Source of the DNA: Limnobacter parvus
GTDB lineage: Bacteria > Pseudomonadota > Gammaproteobacteria > Burkholderiales > Burkholderiaceae_B
Direction: 5' to 3'
Length of the DNA: 64,000 nucleotides
Assembly: GCF_024623725.1 (NCBI RefSeq)
Contig: NZ_JANKHG010000016.1
Location: forward strand, 1 to 64,000
Made by a program: the position numbers and the translations under genes. Positions 8,931 through 19,768 of this stretch are shown here, piece after piece. The notes beneath the pieces were generated by a model. The model was not told the origin of the DNA. It searched no databases and saw only the letters and a program-made list of their open reading frames with translations. Numbering within the stretch: position 1 is the stretch's first letter; every line of letters begins with the position of its first letter.

Positions 8931-9902
8931 GTGAGTATCGATGAACACATCCCCGTGCTGCTTCAACCCACGGTTGAAGCCCTGTTGCACAAACCTGATG
9001 GAATTTACCTTGACTGTACCTTCGGCCGTGGTGGGCACAGCCGCGCGTTGCTGGCTAGTTTGTCCGCACAGGGCAGGCTTATCGCACTTGATCGCGACCC
9101 ACAAGCAGTGCAGGCCATGAATTCAATTCATGACACACGCTTTCAAGGAGTGCGCAGCGCCTTTGCTGATCTGGATGAGGCACTCGATAGCGTGGGTGTT
9201 GATCAGGTAGACGGTGTGTTGATGGACATCGGCGTGTCTTCGCCGCAAATCGATCAGGCCGATCGTGGCTTTAGTTTCCGCAGAGATGGTCCTTTGGACA
9301 TGCGTATGGATCCGCAGACAGGTGAGTCAGCGGCCGATTTTCTTGCTCGGGCCGATGCCCGGGAAATCAAAGAGGTTATAAAAAATTATGGGGAAGAACG
9401 GTTTGCTGTTCAGATTGCAACAGCGATTGTTGCTCGCCGCGCGGAGCGGGCGATCACTACAACACTCGACCTTGCCCAGATCGTGGCAGGGGCAGTTCGC
9501 ACGCGGGAGCCGGGCCAAGACCCTGCAACGCGCACCTTTCAGGCTTTACGGATTCACGTCAACCAGGAGCTTGCGCAGCTCGAACAAGGTTTAAACGTTG
9601 CCTTCAAGCGCTTGAAGGTGGGTGGGCGGCTGGCAGTGATCAGCTTTCATTCGCTGGAAGACCGCATTACCAAACAGTTTGTCGAGAGGCTGGCCAATCC
9701 AAAATCGCAGCAAGATGCGCGTTTGCGTAAACTGCCTTTGCCAGAACCCACTCCCTTGATGAAAAAGCTGGAGCGTATCAAGCCCACGAAAGAAGAGTGC
9801 GAGCTGAATCCCCGTTCGCGTTCGTCAGTGTTGCGTGTGGCTGAAAAACTGGCTGAGTTGCCATCTGAACTGAACGGCAAGGGGGCAGCATGGGGCGTTT
9901 GA
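8931..9902 (+). CDS. rsmH: 16S rRNA (cytosine(1402)-N4)-methyltransferase
   Basis: 323 residues from GTG 8931, with the mraZ stop just upstream. It methylates N4 of C1402 in the 30S P-site using S-adenosylmethionine. Motifs: HIPVLLQPTVEAL, YLDCTFGRGGHSRALL (SAM-binding motif I), DGVLMDIGVSSPQIDQADRGFSF, and ISFHSLEDRITKQF near the C-terminus. Length matches the family (about 310). The last 13 bases overlap ftsL. Confidence 0.96.
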   Translation: MSIDEHIPVLLQPTVEALLHKPDGIYLDCTFGRGGHSRALLASLSAQGRLIALDRDPQAVQAMNSIHDTRFQGVRSAFADLDEALDSVGVDQVDGVLMDIGVSSPQIDQADRGFSFRRDGPLDMRMDPQTGESAADFLARADAREIKEVIKNYGEERFAVQIATAIVARRAERAITTTLDLAQIVAGAVRTREPGQDPATRTFQALRIHVNQELAQLEQGLNVAFKRLKVGGRLAVISFHSLEDRITKQFVERLANPKSQQDARLRKLPLPEPTPLMKKLERIKPTKEECELNPRSRSSVLRVAEKLAELPSELNGKGAAWGV

Positions 9903-10171
9903 ATATTCTGCTGCTGACCCTCGTTATTTTTTGCGCCATGTTGGTGGTTGAACAACAGCATGCCGCCCGAACCTTGTTTGTGGCCTTGGGGCAAGAGCAG
10001 CAGGCTGAGCAGCAAATTGAGGTTGCATTTACTCGCTTGCAACTTCAGCAGGTGGCCTTGGCCAAGGGCGAGCGTGTCGACAATGTCGCCAGAACAAAAC
10101 TGAATATGAGCCCACCGGCCCAAGGATCGGTAATTTTTATGCCATTGGACGGGGGCTTTCAGCATGAGTAA
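9890..10171 (+). CDS. ftsL: Cell division protein FtsL
   Basis: 93 residues from ATG 9890, overlapping rsmH by 13 bases. Assignment rests on position (between rsmH and ftsI) and architecture: a very short N-terminus, one membrane segment (about residues 3-20, ILLLTLVIFCAMLVV), then a periplasmic helical region with Glu/Gln/Leu heptads (residues about 22-60) typical of the FtsL-FtsB coiled coil. It joins FtsB and FtsQ to activate FtsW-FtsI. It overlaps ftsI by eight bases. Confidence 0.88.
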   Translation: MGRLNILLLTLVIFCAMLVVEQQHAARTLFVALGQEQQAEQQIEVAFTRLQLQQVALAKGERVDNVARTKLNMSPPAQGSVIFMPLDGGFQHE

Positions 10172-11924
10172 AGCTGTTCGATTTGGCGGTTCTGAATTAC
10201 TGGAAATGCGATTGCCAGCTTGGCGGTCGCGTTTTGTTTTGGTGTGCATTTTTCTGGCGTTTGGCGGGTTGATAGCGCGAGCCGGACATCTTCAAATTGT
10301 TTCAAATGATTTTCTACAAGAACAGGGGGCCAAGCGTCTAGAGCGGACGTTGCCATTGCAGGCAAGTCGCGGCAGCTTGTTAGATAGAAACATGGTGGTG
10401 CTGGCGCAAAGCGTACCAGCGCAAGCGGTGTGGTATGACGGCCGTCGAATTGTTGATGCCAAAGACGAGGACTTGCGCAAGCTGGCCACGGTGCTGGACT
10501 TGAAGTCTGAGCGAATGATTGCGCAAATGAGAAAAGACAGCAAGCGTGCGTTCGTGTACTTGGACCGTCAGGTGGATTCCGATGTTGCGGCAAAAGCCAA
10601 GGCATTGAAAATTCCAGGCCTGGGATTTGTGACTGAAAGCAAGCGTCATTATCCGCAAGGCGAAACCATGGCGCACTTGGTCGGCTTCACCAGCATTGAA
10701 GACAAGGGGCAAGAGGGTGTTGAGCTTGCATTCAATGAGCGTTTGACCGGCGAAGATGGCGAGCGCAATGTAATTCGTGATCGTTTGGGCAATGTGATTG
10801 AAGACATTCGCGAGCTGCGACCACCGGTGAATGGACAAGATGTGGTGTTGTCTGTTGATGCCGATGTGCAGTACATCGTGTTGTCAGAATTGAAAAAAGC
10901 AGTCGAGTTTCACAAGGCCAAGGCCGCTGCCGCTGTGGTGCTTGATGCTAAAACTGGTGAGCTGTTGGCCATGGCCAATATCCCGACTTACGACCCGAAT
11001 AACCGAGGACAAATGCATGGCGAAAAGCTTCGCAACCGCGTTTTTACTGACATGTTCGAGCCTGGCTCTACTCTAAAGCCTTTTGGTGTTGCCTTGGCGA
11101 TGAATCAGGGCAAGGTAAAGTCATCCACAAAAATTGATACTGGCAATGGCCGCTTGTCGATTGGCCCGGCCACGGTGACTGACACCAAGCAATATGGCGT
11201 GATGACCGTCGAAGAAATTATTCAGAAATCCAGCAATGTGGGCACGTCCAAAATTGTGCTTGACCTGGAACGAAAGGATCTATGGGATTTTTTCAACCTG
11301 CTGGGTTTTGGTCAAACACCATCAATTGCTTTTCCAGGTGCGGTGGCGGGCCGTGTTCGCCCCTGGAACAAGTGGCGCCCCATTGAGCAGGCCACCATGT
11401 CCTATGGTCACGGCATTTCTGTGTCGTTGATTCAACTGGCGCAGTCGTACACCATCTTCGCCAACAAGGGGCAATTCGTTCCAGCGTCTTTGATGAAGCG
11501 AGGCCCTCAAGACCCAGTGGTTTCGCATCGAGTGATTAACGAGCAAGTGGCTGATAGCATGCTGCACATGCTCGAGCTGGCTTCTGGTCCGGAAGGCACT
11601 GCGCCCAAAGCGCAGGTGCAGGGCTACCGTGTCGCCGGAAAAACAGGTACTGCGCACAAGCAGGAAGGTGGGCGTTACGTCAACAAGTACGTTTCATCGT
11701 ATGTCGGTTTGGCGCCAGTTTCTGATCCCCGGGTTATCGTGGCAATTATGGTGGACGAGCCCAAAAGCGGCATTTACTTTGGCGGCCTGGTGGCCGCGCC
11801 GGTGTTCTCGGTTATCACCAAAAGCGTATTGACTCGACTGAATGTGCAGCCCGATGCCATCGAGTCCACTGAGCAGTTGCGAAAGTTTGTCGCAGCGCCA
11901 GCAGGCACGGGGAGCAATCTATGA
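10164..11924 (+). CDS. ftsI: Division-specific peptidoglycan transpeptidase PBP3 (FtsI)
   Basis: 586 residues. An N-terminal membrane anchor (about residues 24-40, FVLVCIFLAFGGLIARAG) is followed by the PBP dimerisation region and a transpeptidase domain with all three active-site motifs: SxxK in FEPGSTLKPFG, SxN in KSSNVGTSK, and KTG in VAGKTGTAHK. It cross-links septal peptidoglycan with FtsW. Length matches E. coli FtsI (588). Its stop overlaps the murE start by four bases (ATGA). Confidence 0.97.
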   Translation: MSKAVRFGGSELLEMRLPAWRSRFVLVCIFLAFGGLIARAGHLQIVSNDFLQEQGAKRLERTLPLQASRGSLLDRNMVVLAQSVPAQAVWYDGRRIVDAKDEDLRKLATVLDLKSERMIAQMRKDSKRAFVYLDRQVDSDVAAKAKALKIPGLGFVTESKRHYPQGETMAHLVGFTSIEDKGQEGVELAFNERLTGEDGERNVIRDRLGNVIEDIRELRPPVNGQDVVLSVDADVQYIVLSELKKAVEFHKAKAAAAVVLDAKTGELLAMANIPTYDPNNRGQMHGEKLRNRVFTDMFEPGSTLKPFGVALAMNQGKVKSSTKIDTGNGRLSIGPATVTDTKQYGVMTVEEIIQKSSNVGTSKIVLDLERKDLWDFFNLLGFGQTPSIAFPGAVAGRVRPWNKWRPIEQATMSYGHGISVSLIQLAQSYTIFANKGQFVPASLMKRGPQDPVVSHRVINEQVADSMLHMLELASGPEGTAPKAQVQGYRVAGKTGTAHKQEGGRYVNKYVSSYVGLAPVSDPRVIVAIMVDEPKSGIYFGGLVAAPVFSVITKSVLTRLNVQPDAIESTEQLRKFVAAPAGTGSNL

Positions 11925-13417
11925 TTAGCGCCTACCTGCATTCTGTTGCGGAAGTATTGGCAGAATTGCATGAGCGTGGTTTCTATGCCGACTGCTCTGC
12001 TTTGGTGACAGATCATCGGCGTCTTACCGGCCCGCAAGACGTATTTCTTGCTGTGCCTGGTGAAAAGTTTGACCCTCGAAATCTGGCTGATGATTTGTTG
12101 CGTGAGCAGCGCTGTGGTTTGGTGCTGGTCGATTATGACGACCGCCGTGCCTATCAAAGCGCAAGTGTGCTGCCCGTGTTGCACTTGAAGACCATGTTGG
12201 CCGAATTGGCCTTTGGCTATTATGAAACACCCAGCGATGCCATCACGGTGATTGCGGCGACTGGTACCAACGGCAAAACAACGGTGACGCGCTGGTTGGC
12301 ACAAGCCTTAAATGTTTTGGGCAAGAAAGCCGCGGTGATTGGCACCTTGGGCTACGGTGAACCTGACCACTTGAAAGCACACACTGGCTTGACTACACCC
12401 GATGTGGTCGGTGTTCACCACTTGTTGCACGAGTTGCGCAGGCAAGGTTTTGACACGGTGTGCATTGAGGCTTCTTCAATTGGACTTGAGCAGCGTCGGT
12501 TGGCCTTTGTCAGTATTGATGTTGCGCTGTTCACCAATTTGTCGCAAGACCACCTGGATTACCACGGTGATATGGCTGCATATGGCCGGTCTAAGCTGAT
12601 TCTTGCCAACTGGCCAACTCTGCGTGCGGCAGTTGTGAATGTAGATGATTCGTTTGGTGTCGAGTTTCACGCACAGGTTGAAAGTCGCAGTGTGGAATGC
12701 ATTTCGGTTGGACGGTCTGCGTCGGTTGCTTGCCAGCTAATTGGTGTTTCGCAGCTTAATGAAGGTCAGCGAATTCAGTTGAAACAAAACGGCGGTTTGG
12801 TACAAATCGACACGTCGATCATTGGCAGTTTCAATGCAGAAAACCTCGCCTTGGTGTTCGCTACTTTGGTGCAGCTTGGCCATGCCCCCGACCAAATTGT
12901 TGATGCACTTTCAAGGGTAACGCCTGCGCCGGGCCGTATGCAGCACATCGAGGGCAAGCCTTCTGTGGTTGTGGATTACGCACACACGCCCGATGCGCTT
13001 GAAAAAACCTTGTTGGCCCTGCGGCCCTTTGCAGAAAAAAGAAAAGGCAAGTTGTGGGTGGTTTTTGGTTGCGGCGGAGACCGAGATCGCAGCAAGCGCC
13101 CCTTGATGGGTGCGACCGCTGTTACGAATGCCGATGTGGTGGTAATTACATCTGACAACCCGAGAAGCGAAAGGCCGGAAAGCATTCTCAATGACATTTA
13201 TTCGGGTATTGACAAAGAGCATTGTGAGCACGTGAAGATGGAAGTGGACCGAGTGCGCGCGATTGAGTACGCAATAAGAAATGCCGATGAGCGCGATGTG
13301 ATTTTGCTTGCTGGCAAAGGCCATGAGTCCACGCAAACCATTGGTGAGCAAATTATTCCCCATTCTGACGCAGCCTGCGCCAAAACAGTTCTTGCAACGC
13401 GAGGTGCGCATGCTTGA
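11921..13417 (+). CDS. murE: UDP-MurNAc-L-Ala-D-Glu:meso-diaminopimelate ligase
   Basis: 498 residues. It adds the third stem-peptide residue in the cytosol. The ATP-binding loop is [14 protein letters not shown]. Further marks are CIEASSIGLEQRRL, DHLDYHGDM with the carbamylated-lysine region after it, DYAHTPDAL, and TSDNPRSE: the DNPR motif indicates meso-diaminopimelate as substrate rather than lysine. It overlaps ftsI by four bases and murF by eight. Confidence 0.96.
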   Translation: MISAYLHSVAEVLAELHERGFYADCSALVTDHRRLTGPQDVFLAVPGEKFDPRNLADDLLREQRCGLVLVDYDDRRAYQSASVLPVLHLKTMLAELAFGYYETPSDAITVIAATGTNGKTTVTRWLAQALNVLGKKAAVIGTLGYGEPDHLKAHTGLTTPDVVGVHHLLHELRRQGFDTVCIEASSIGLEQRRLAFVSIDVALFTNLSQDHLDYHGDMAAYGRSKLILANWPTLRAAVVNVDDSFGVEFHAQVESRSVECISVGRSASVACQLIGVSQLNEGQRIQLKQNGGLVQIDTSIIGSFNAENLALVFATLVQLGHAPDQIVDALSRVTPAPGRMQHIEGKPSVVVDYAHTPDALEKTLLALRPFAEKRKGKLWVVFGCGGDRDRSKRPLMGATAVTNADVVVITSDNPRSERPESILNDIYSGIDKEHCEHVKMEVDRVRAIEYAIRNADERDVILLAGKGHESTQTIGEQIIPHSDAACAKTVLATRGAHA

Positions 13418-14804
13418 ATTGAATTGGTCTTACGATGAAATTACTGCAGCCTTGACTGATCATTTGCTGCAGCCCGCGCCTGCTTTAAAAGGTGCAGTTC
13501 GCCTGATTCAAACCGACAGCAGGCAAGTGGCCAAGGATGACCTTTTTGTGTGCCTGATCGGTGAGCGTTTTGATGCTCATGAATTTGCTGACCAAGTTGC
13601 ACAGGCCGGCGCCTCAGCACTTTTAACTGACCGTGTTTTGAACATTGAAACACCACAGTTTGTGGTCAAAGACACGCGACTGGCGTTTGGCGCATTGGCC
13701 AGTGCCTGGCGGCACCGCTTTAGCTTGAAAGTATTGGCGGTGGTTGGCAGCAATGGAAAAACAACAAGTAAAGAAATGTTGGGCGGTATTTGCAAAGCTC
13801 ATTTTGGCAACGAACGCGTGTTGGTGACCGCAGGCAATTTAAACAACGACATTGGTGTGCCGCAGACGCTGCTGCGGTTGCGCAACAACCACCGAGCGGC
13901 AGTGATTGAAATGGGCATGAACCACCCCGGTGAAATTGATTACCTGGCGGGTTTGGTTAAGCCCGACGTGGTGCTGCTGACCAATGCACAACGCGAACAC
14001 CAGGAATTCATGAAAACCGTGATGGCAGTGGCCATGGAAAATGGCAGTGCATTTGCACATTTGCCAGCCCACGGTACTGCAGTGTTTCCTGTGTCCGACG
14101 AATTTGAAACATGCTGGCGCGAGCAGTCAACCGGTCGTGCCACCCTGCGTTTTGGTACAGGTGCAGATTTCGATTTGTCCCCCGCAGATAAAGGCAGTGA
14201 AATGGGTCAGGCTGAATTGAACATGCCTGGCGCCCAGATCACATTAAAGCCTTCCTTCATTGGCCAACACAACTATGCCAACGCAGCAGGTGCAGCAGCG
14301 GCTGCGCATGCAGGGGGATGTAGTTCATTCGCTATTCAGACCGGCCTCGAGCAATTCGAAGCGGTGAATGGCCGCCTGCAAGTGGCACTTCAAACACCAT
14401 CACTTCTGTTAATTAACGACAGTTACAACGCCAACCCTGATTCCGTGAATGCAGCCAGCAAGGTTTTGGCCGCCCAGCGCGGAAATACGCTTTTGGTGTT
14501 GGGCGACATGGGTGAAGTGGGTGATCAGTCTGATGAGTACCACGCCGAGGTTGGGCATTTTGCCCGACAAACCGGCGTACAGCACTTGTACGCCTTGGGC
14601 GATGCGACACAACACACAGTGCATGCGTTTGGTGAAGGTGCACAACATTTCACAAACATCGACACATTGATAGACGACACGATGAATACAACAAAACAGG
14701 GTCAATGGTCTGTGCTGGTAAAGGGCTCGCGATTCATGAAAATGGAGCGCGTTGTTCAAGCGCTGGTTCAACAACACACTGGGGAGGCCAAGCATGCTTC
14801 TTGA
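13410..14804 (+). CDS. murF: UDP-MurNAc-tripeptide:D-alanyl-D-alanine ligase
   Basis: 464 residues from ATG 13410, which overlaps the murE stop by eight bases; the open frame extends upstream, but that part lies within murE. It adds D-Ala-D-Ala to complete the UDP-MurNAc-pentapeptide. Visible motifs: ATP loop [48 protein letters not shown], and LGDMGEVG. Family-typical length. The end overlaps mraY by 11 bases. Confidence 0.96.
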   Translation: MLELNWSYDEITAALTDHLLQPAPALKGAVRLIQTDSRQVAKDDLFVCLIGERFDAHEFADQVAQAGASALLTDRVLNIETPQFVVKDTRLAFGALASAWRHRFSLKVLAVVGSNGKTTSKEMLGGICKAHFGNERVLVTAGNLNNDIGVPQTLLRLRNNHRAAVIEMGMNHPGEIDYLAGLVKPDVVLLTNAQREHQEFMKTVMAVAMENGSAFAHLPAHGTAVFPVSDEFETCWREQSTGRATLRFGTGADFDLSPADKGSEMGQAELNMPGAQITLKPSFIGQHNYANAAGAAAAAHAGGCSSFAIQTGLEQFEAVNGRLQVALQTPSLLLINDSYNANPDSVNAASKVLAAQRGNTLLVLGDMGEVGDQSDEYHAEVGHFARQTGVQHLYALGDATQHTVHAFGEGAQHFTNIDTLIDDTMNTTKQGQWSVLVKGSRFMKMERVVQALVQQHTGEAKHAS

Positions 14805-15948
14805 ATTGACGCAGTGGCTGGCGCAAGACATTCGTGCCTTTGGTGTATTCAATTATCTGACGCTTCGCGCCGTGTTGGCGTGTGCAACCGCCTTGTTGGT
14901 TGGCTTGGTGGCTGGCCCCATGGTGATTCGCAAATTGACCCAATACAAAATTGGTCAGTCTGTGCGCGATGATGGCCCGCAAACCCATTTGGCCAAAGCA
15001 GGCACGCCCACCATGGGCGGCGCCCTGGTGCTGATCGGCATTGGTATTTCAACCTTGTTGTGGGCTGACCTGTCCAACCGTTTTGTTTGGGTGGTGATGC
15101 TGGTCACTTTTGGTTTCGGCTGGATTGGCTGGGTCGACGATTACCGAAAAGTGGTGTATCGCAACCCCAAGGGCCTGCCTGCGAAGTGGAAGTACTTTTG
15201 GCAAAGTGTGGTGGGTTTGATTTGCGCGTTTTACTTGGCCTTCGCCGTGTCGGCGCAAAGCGGTCAAGAAGTGTTCGATATTTTTGTGGCTTGGGTTGAC
15301 AGTGGTTTTTCAATGCACCTTCCCAACAATGCGGATTTGATCGTGCCCTTCTTTAAATCCATCAGCTACCCCTTGGGCGTTTGGGGTTTCATCGCGCTGA
15401 CCTATTTCGTGATTGTTGGTACCAGCAATGCAGTGAACTTGACCGATGGCCTTGACGGCTTGGCGATTATGCCCACCGTGATGGTGGCCTCCGCCTTGGC
15501 AATTTTCGCCTATGTAGCTGGCAATGCCGTGTACTCCAAATACTTGTTGCTGCCTTTCATTCCCGGCGCAGGAGAGCTGGCTGTCTTCTGTGCAGCCATT
15601 GCAGGCGCAGGGCTGGCATTCCTTTGGTTCAATGCTTACCCGGCCCAGGTGTTTATGGGTGATGTGGGCGCTTTGGCCTTGGGCGGTGCGCTGGGTACAG
15701 TGGCCGTGATTGTGCGCCAGGAAGTGGTGCTGTTCATCATGGGCGGCGTGTTCGTGGCTGAGACTCTATCGGTCATGATCCAGGTGCTGTATTTCAAGTA
15801 CAGCGGGGGCAAACGCGTATTCCGAATGGCGCCCTTGCACCACCACTACGAATTAAGCGGCTGGAAAGAAACACAAGTGGTGGTTCGATTCTGGATCATC
15901 ACCATGATTCTGGTGTTGGTGGGTTTGTCGACATTGAAGCTGCGTTAA
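14794..15948 (+). CDS. mraY: Phospho-N-acetylmuramoyl-pentapeptide transferase
   Basis: 384 residues from ATG 14794, inside the end of murF and preceded by GGGGAGG as ribosome binding site. It transfers phospho-MurNAc-pentapeptide to undecaprenyl phosphate, making lipid I at the inner membrane. Seen: about ten membrane segments, [18 protein letters not shown] near the N-terminus, WVDDYRK with the Asp pair, [25 protein letters not shown], and the His-rich [12 protein letters not shown]. All are MraY hallmarks. Confidence 0.97.
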   Translation: MLLELTQWLAQDIRAFGVFNYLTLRAVLACATALLVGLVAGPMVIRKLTQYKIGQSVRDDGPQTHLAKAGTPTMGGALVLIGIGISTLLWADLSNRFVWVVMLVTFGFGWIGWVDDYRKVVYRNPKGLPAKWKYFWQSVVGLICAFYLAFAVSAQSGQEVFDIFVAWVDSGFSMHLPNNADLIVPFFKSISYPLGVWGFIALTYFVIVGTSNAVNLTDGLDGLAIMPTVMVASALAIFAYVAGNAVYSKYLLLPFIPGAGELAVFCAAIAGAGLAFLWFNAYPAQVFMGDVGALALGGALGTVAVIVRQEVVLFIMGGVFVAETLSVMIQVLYFKYSGGKRVFRMAPLHHHYELSGWKETQVVVRFWIITMILVLVGLSTLKLR

Positions 15949-15963
15949 ATAAAGAAAGGAAGA

Positions 15964-17445
15964 ATGGTTTTGAATTTACTTCGTGATCAATCGGTTTTGC
16001 AAGTTGGGCTCGGCGAGTCTGGCTTGGCATGCGCGCGCTGGGCGTTGGCGCAGGGCGCCCGATTGACCGTGATCGACACGCGTGAGACCCCGCCGGGTTT
16101 GCAAGAACTTCGCTCAGTTCAGGCCGATGTGTGCTTGTTCAATTCACTAGGCCAACTGAACTGGGACTTTGACCGCGTGGTGGTTTCCCCAGGGTTGCCG
16201 CCCGCTCACCCCTTGATGATTGCGGTGCTTGACCAAGCGCAGCGCCATGAAACTGCTGTTGATTCCGAGCTTGATCTGTTTGCAGACGCATTGGAGTTTC
16301 TAGCGCAAGAACAAAATTACTCGCCCCAAGTGGTGGGCATTACAGGCACCAACGGAAAAACCACCACCACACGCATGGTGGAGTGCTTGGCGCAATTCGC
16401 AGGAAAGAAAGTAGTGGCGGCGGGCAACATTAGCCCGGCTGCGCTGGATGCACTGCGTGAAGGTCTGATTGCTGATTCACTGCCCGATGTGTGGGTGCTT
16501 GAGCTTTCAAGCTTTCAGCTGCACTGGACCAAGCGTTTGAAGTTCAATGCCTCAACGGTATTGAATATTTCGCAAGATCACCTGGATTGGCACCCAGATA
16601 TGCAGGCGTATGCGCAAGACAAGTTCAGGATTTTTTCCGAGAACGGTGTGTGTGTATTGAACCGCGATGATGATTTGGTAAGTAGTGCAACCCTGCCTGC
16701 GAATTCACAGGTGCTGACTTTCGGTATCAGTGCACCAGTGAAAGCCAACGACTATGGCTTGGTGCGTGAGGGAGGTATGTTGTGGTTGGCCCAATTGTTG
16801 GGGGACCAGGAACATGCAATGTCGCCCCGCCGCAGAAAACAGGAAGAAGTCGAGCTGAACCAGAAATTGCTGATGCCCACCGAGGCCTTGCAAGTGGCTG
16901 GTTTGCACAATGCTGGCAACGCCTTGGCTGCACTTGCCATTTGCCAAGGTCTGGGAATGCCCATGTCCAAGTTGTTACATGGTTTGCGCAATTACCAGGG
17001 CGAGCCCCATCGTGTTCAGCATGTGGTTCAAATCGATGGTGTTGATTATTTTGATGACAGCAAAGGCACCAATGTGGGTGCAACCGTTGCAGCCCTGAAT
17101 GGCTTGGCAAAACCCACAGTGTTGATTGCGGGCGGTGAGGGCAAGGGCCAAGACTTTTCGCCGCTGATTGAACCAGTTTCGACCTATTGCAAGCGTGTCG
17201 TATTGATTGGCAAAGACGCAGATCTTATTTTGCAAGCCCTGCAAAGCACGGGGGTAGTTTGTGTGAAGGCGGAAAATCTGGAGCAGGCAGTAATGCTGGC
17301 AGCTGAACATGCAGTTGCTGGCGATTGCGTGTTGCTAAGCCCAGCCTGCGCCAGCCTGGATATGTTCAAGAATTACGTACACCGCGCCGATGTGTTTGTA
17401 AGTGCAGTGCGTGGTCTTGCCGCCGACAGGGGGCAGCCATGCTAG
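15964..17445 (+). CDS. murD: UDP-MurNAc-L-alanine:D-glutamate ligase
   Basis: 493 residues. It adds D-glutamate to UDP-MurNAc-L-Ala. The N-terminal Rossmann region reads [15 protein letters not shown]; the ATP loop is [33 protein letters not shown] and [13 protein letters not shown] mark the central and C-terminal domains. It is somewhat longer than E. coli MurD (438), partly from an extra charged loop near residues 275-300 ([12 protein letters not shown]). Its stop overlaps ftsW. Confidence 0.96.
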   Translation: MVLNLLRDQSVLQVGLGESGLACARWALAQGARLTVIDTRETPPGLQELRSVQADVCLFNSLGQLNWDFDRVVVSPGLPPAHPLMIAVLDQAQRHETAVDSELDLFADALEFLAQEQNYSPQVVGITGTNGKTTTTRMVECLAQFAGKKVVAAGNISPAALDALREGLIADSLPDVWVLELSSFQLHWTKRLKFNASTVLNISQDHLDWHPDMQAYAQDKFRIFSENGVCVLNRDDDLVSSATLPANSQVLTFGISAPVKANDYGLVREGGMLWLAQLLGDQEHAMSPRRRKQEEVELNQKLLMPTEALQVAGLHNAGNALAALAICQGLGMPMSKLLHGLRNYQGEPHRVQHVVQIDGVDYFDDSKGTNVGATVAALNGLAKPTVLIAGGEGKGQDFSPLIEPVSTYCKRVVLIGKDADLILQALQSTGVVCVKAENLEQAVMLAAEHAVAGDCVLLSPACASLDMFKNYVHRADVFVSAVRGLAADRGQPC

Positions 17446-18698
17446 GCAAGTGGAACAAAAAAGACCCCGGTAACATGCAATTCAAAAGCCTGATTCCTGC
17501 TACATCAGTCGGTGGTGGCATGTCGTCATCAAGTATGTACGGAGTGAAACGCGGTGGCAATATTGCCCAATCGATTGATCAAGGTTTGATTTGGGCTGCG
17601 TTGGCTTTGTTATTCCTCGGCTTGGTCATGGTGTATTCCGCCACGGTTGCGCTACCCGATTCCACCAAGTACGCGAACTACCAGCCCACGCATTTTTTGA
17701 TTCGCCACACCATCTCTATTGCTGTTGCTTTCGCCGCCGCATTTTGTGTGTTCCAGATCCCAATGAAAACTTGGCAAACCCTGGCGCCGTTGGTCTTTGT
17801 GTGTTGCATCGCCTTGTTGGTTCTGGTGTTAATTCCTGGGATTGGTAAAGAGGTCAATGGCGCGCGACGCTGGTTGTCTTTGTATGTGTTGAATATTCAG
17901 CCTTCCGAGTTAATGAAGGTGTGCGCAATTATTTACGCTGCTGATTACACCGTGCGCAAGCAGGCCTACATGCAGCGCTTTGGCAAAGTGTTGTTCCCCA
18001 TGTTCGTGGCCATGTTTTTTGTGGGCATGCTCTTGCTCCTGGAACCTGACATGGGTGCCTTCATCGTGATCGTGACGGTGGTATTCGGAATTCTGTTTCT
18101 GGGTGGCATTAACGCACGGGTGTTCTTCGGCGTGCTGTTTGCCCTCAGCGCGGCGTTCGCTTTGCTGATTGCTTTTAGCGACTATCGCCGTGCGCGCCTG
18201 TTGGCTTATCTGGATCCCTGGGAGGGAGACAACGCACTGAATAAAGCGTACCAGTTGTCGCATTCGTTAATCGCATTTGGTCGCGGTGAAATTTTTGGAG
18301 TTGGCTTGGGTGGCAGTGTAGAAAAACTTCATTACCTACCCGAGGCCCACACCGACTTTTTGCTGGCTGTAATTGGTGAAGAACTTGGTTTCGTGGGTGT
18401 CACCGTCGTCATTCTTTTGTTCCTGTATATCGTGAAACGTTGCTTCGCAGTGGGTGCGCAAGCCATTGCACTCGAACGTACCTTTTCCGGCCTTGTGGCC
18501 AAAGGTGTGGGCATCTGGATTGCCGTGCAGTGCTTCATCAATATGGGTGTGAATTTGGGCGTGTTGCCGACGAAGGGTTTAACCCTTCCGCTGATGAGCT
18601 ATGGTGGTTCAGCCATTTTGGTGACTTGTGCTGCTTTGGCCTTGGTTTTGAGAATTGATTTTGAAAACAGAACAATGATGCGTGGGGGTGCGGCATGA
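17439..18698 (+). CDS. ftsW: Septal peptidoglycan polymerase FtsW (SEDS family)
   Basis: 419 residues from ATG 17439, overlapping the murD stop (the longer upstream frame is murD sequence). A roughly 50-residue cytosolic N-terminus precedes about ten membrane helices, starting [22 protein letters not shown] hallmarks include [39 protein letters not shown] and [15 protein letters not shown]. It polymerises lipid II at the septum with FtsI. The stop overlaps murG by four bases. Confidence 0.95.
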   Translation: MLGKWNKKDPGNMQFKSLIPATSVGGGMSSSSMYGVKRGGNIAQSIDQGLIWAALALLFLGLVMVYSATVALPDSTKYANYQPTHFLIRHTISIAVAFAAAFCVFQIPMKTWQTLAPLVFVCCIALLVLVLIPGIGKEVNGARRWLSLYVLNIQPSELMKVCAIIYAADYTVRKQAYMQRFGKVLFPMFVAMFFVGMLLLLEPDMGAFIVIVTVVFGILFLGGINARVFFGVLFALSAAFALLIAFSDYRRARLLAYLDPWEGDNALNKAYQLSHSLIAFGRGEIFGVGLGGSVEKLHYLPEAHTDFLLAVIGEELGFVGVTVVILLFLYIVKRCFAVGAQAIALERTFSGLVAKGVGIWIAVQCFINMGVNLGVLPTKGLTLPLMSYGGSAILVTCAALALVLRIDFENRTMMRGGAA

Positions 18699-19768
18699 GC
18701 AAAACGCAACGCTGCGCATTGATTGTGGCAGGCGGCACCGGCGGACATATTTTCCCTGGTTTAAGCGTGGCAGCCGAGTTGAAGGCACGGGGATGGCAAG
18801 TGCAATGGGCAGGCAATCCTGAAGCCATGGAAGGCCGGCTGGTACCCGCGCGCGGCGTGGAAATGAATACCTTGGTGTTTTCCGGTTTTCGCGGGAAAGG
18901 ATTGCTGCAGCAACTGCTGATCCCATTGAAGCTACTGGGCGCATTCTGGACCTCCATTCAAATACTTCGCCGAGCCAAACCAGCTGTGGTGCTTGGAATG
19001 GGTGGGTATGTTGCATTCCCCTTGGGAATGATGACCAGCCTAATGAATATTCCTTTGGTGGTGCACGAGCAAAATTCCATCGCTGGCTTGACCAACAAGG
19101 TGCTGGCCAAACTGGCTGATAGAAACCTTGTGGCCTTTCCCGATGCATTGCCCAAATCACATTGGGTGGGCAACCCTGTGCGCGAAATGATTTACAGCCA
19201 GTCTGAACCCGCAGTGCGTTTTCAGGGCCGAACAGGTGCTTTGCGCCTGCTGGTGCTGGGCGGCAGCTTGGGCGCGCAGGCTTTGAATGAAGTGGTCCCC
19301 AAAGCAATCGGCTTGATGGACATGGCCCACCGACCCGAAGTTATTCACCAGGCCGGAGAAAAGAATTTGTCCGTGCTTCGTGACAATTACGAAAAAGCAA
19401 ATGTACAGGCCCAGCAAGTTGCGTTTGTTGATGATGTAGCCGGTGCCATGGCCAGTGCAGATTTGGTGATTTGCAGGGCTGGAGCAATGACAGTGGCGGA
19501 AGTGGCCGCGATTGGTGTGGCCGCCTTGTTTGTACCGTTTCCACATGCAGTGGATGATCACCAAACCCACAACGCTGATTTTCTGGTGAAGGAAAATGCG
19601 GCCTGGCTGCGTCAACAAAATGAATTGGACGCCACCTGGCTTGCGAACTGGTTGATGAACATGAACAGGGAAACCTGTCTAGAGCAAGCCGCGCGCGCCA
19701 GGGCATTGGCCAAACCACAAGCCACCCAGGAAGTGGCGAATCACATAGAACAGGTTGCGAAAATATGA
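18695..19768 (+). CDS. murG: UDP-GlcNAc:lipid I N-acetylglucosaminyltransferase
   Basis: 357 residues. It adds GlcNAc to lipid I, giving lipid II, on the inner face of the membrane. The first glycine-rich loop is [36 protein letters not shown] and [24 protein letters not shown] are GT28-type acceptor and donor motifs. Length equals the E. coli enzyme (355). Linked by ATGA overlaps to ftsW and murC. Confidence 0.97.
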   Translation: MSKTQRCALIVAGGTGGHIFPGLSVAAELKARGWQVQWAGNPEAMEGRLVPARGVEMNTLVFSGFRGKGLLQQLLIPLKLLGAFWTSIQILRRAKPAVVLGMGGYVAFPLGMMTSLMNIPLVVHEQNSIAGLTNKVLAKLADRNLVAFPDALPKSHWVGNPVREMIYSQSEPAVRFQGRTGALRLLVLGGSLGAQALNEVVPKAIGLMDMAHRPEVIHQAGEKNLSVLRDNYEKANVQAQQVAFVDDVAGAMASADLVICRAGAMTVAEVAAIGVAALFVPFPHAVDDHQTHNADFLVKENAAWLRQQNELDATWLANWLMNMNRETCLEQAARARALAKPQATQEVANHIEQVAKI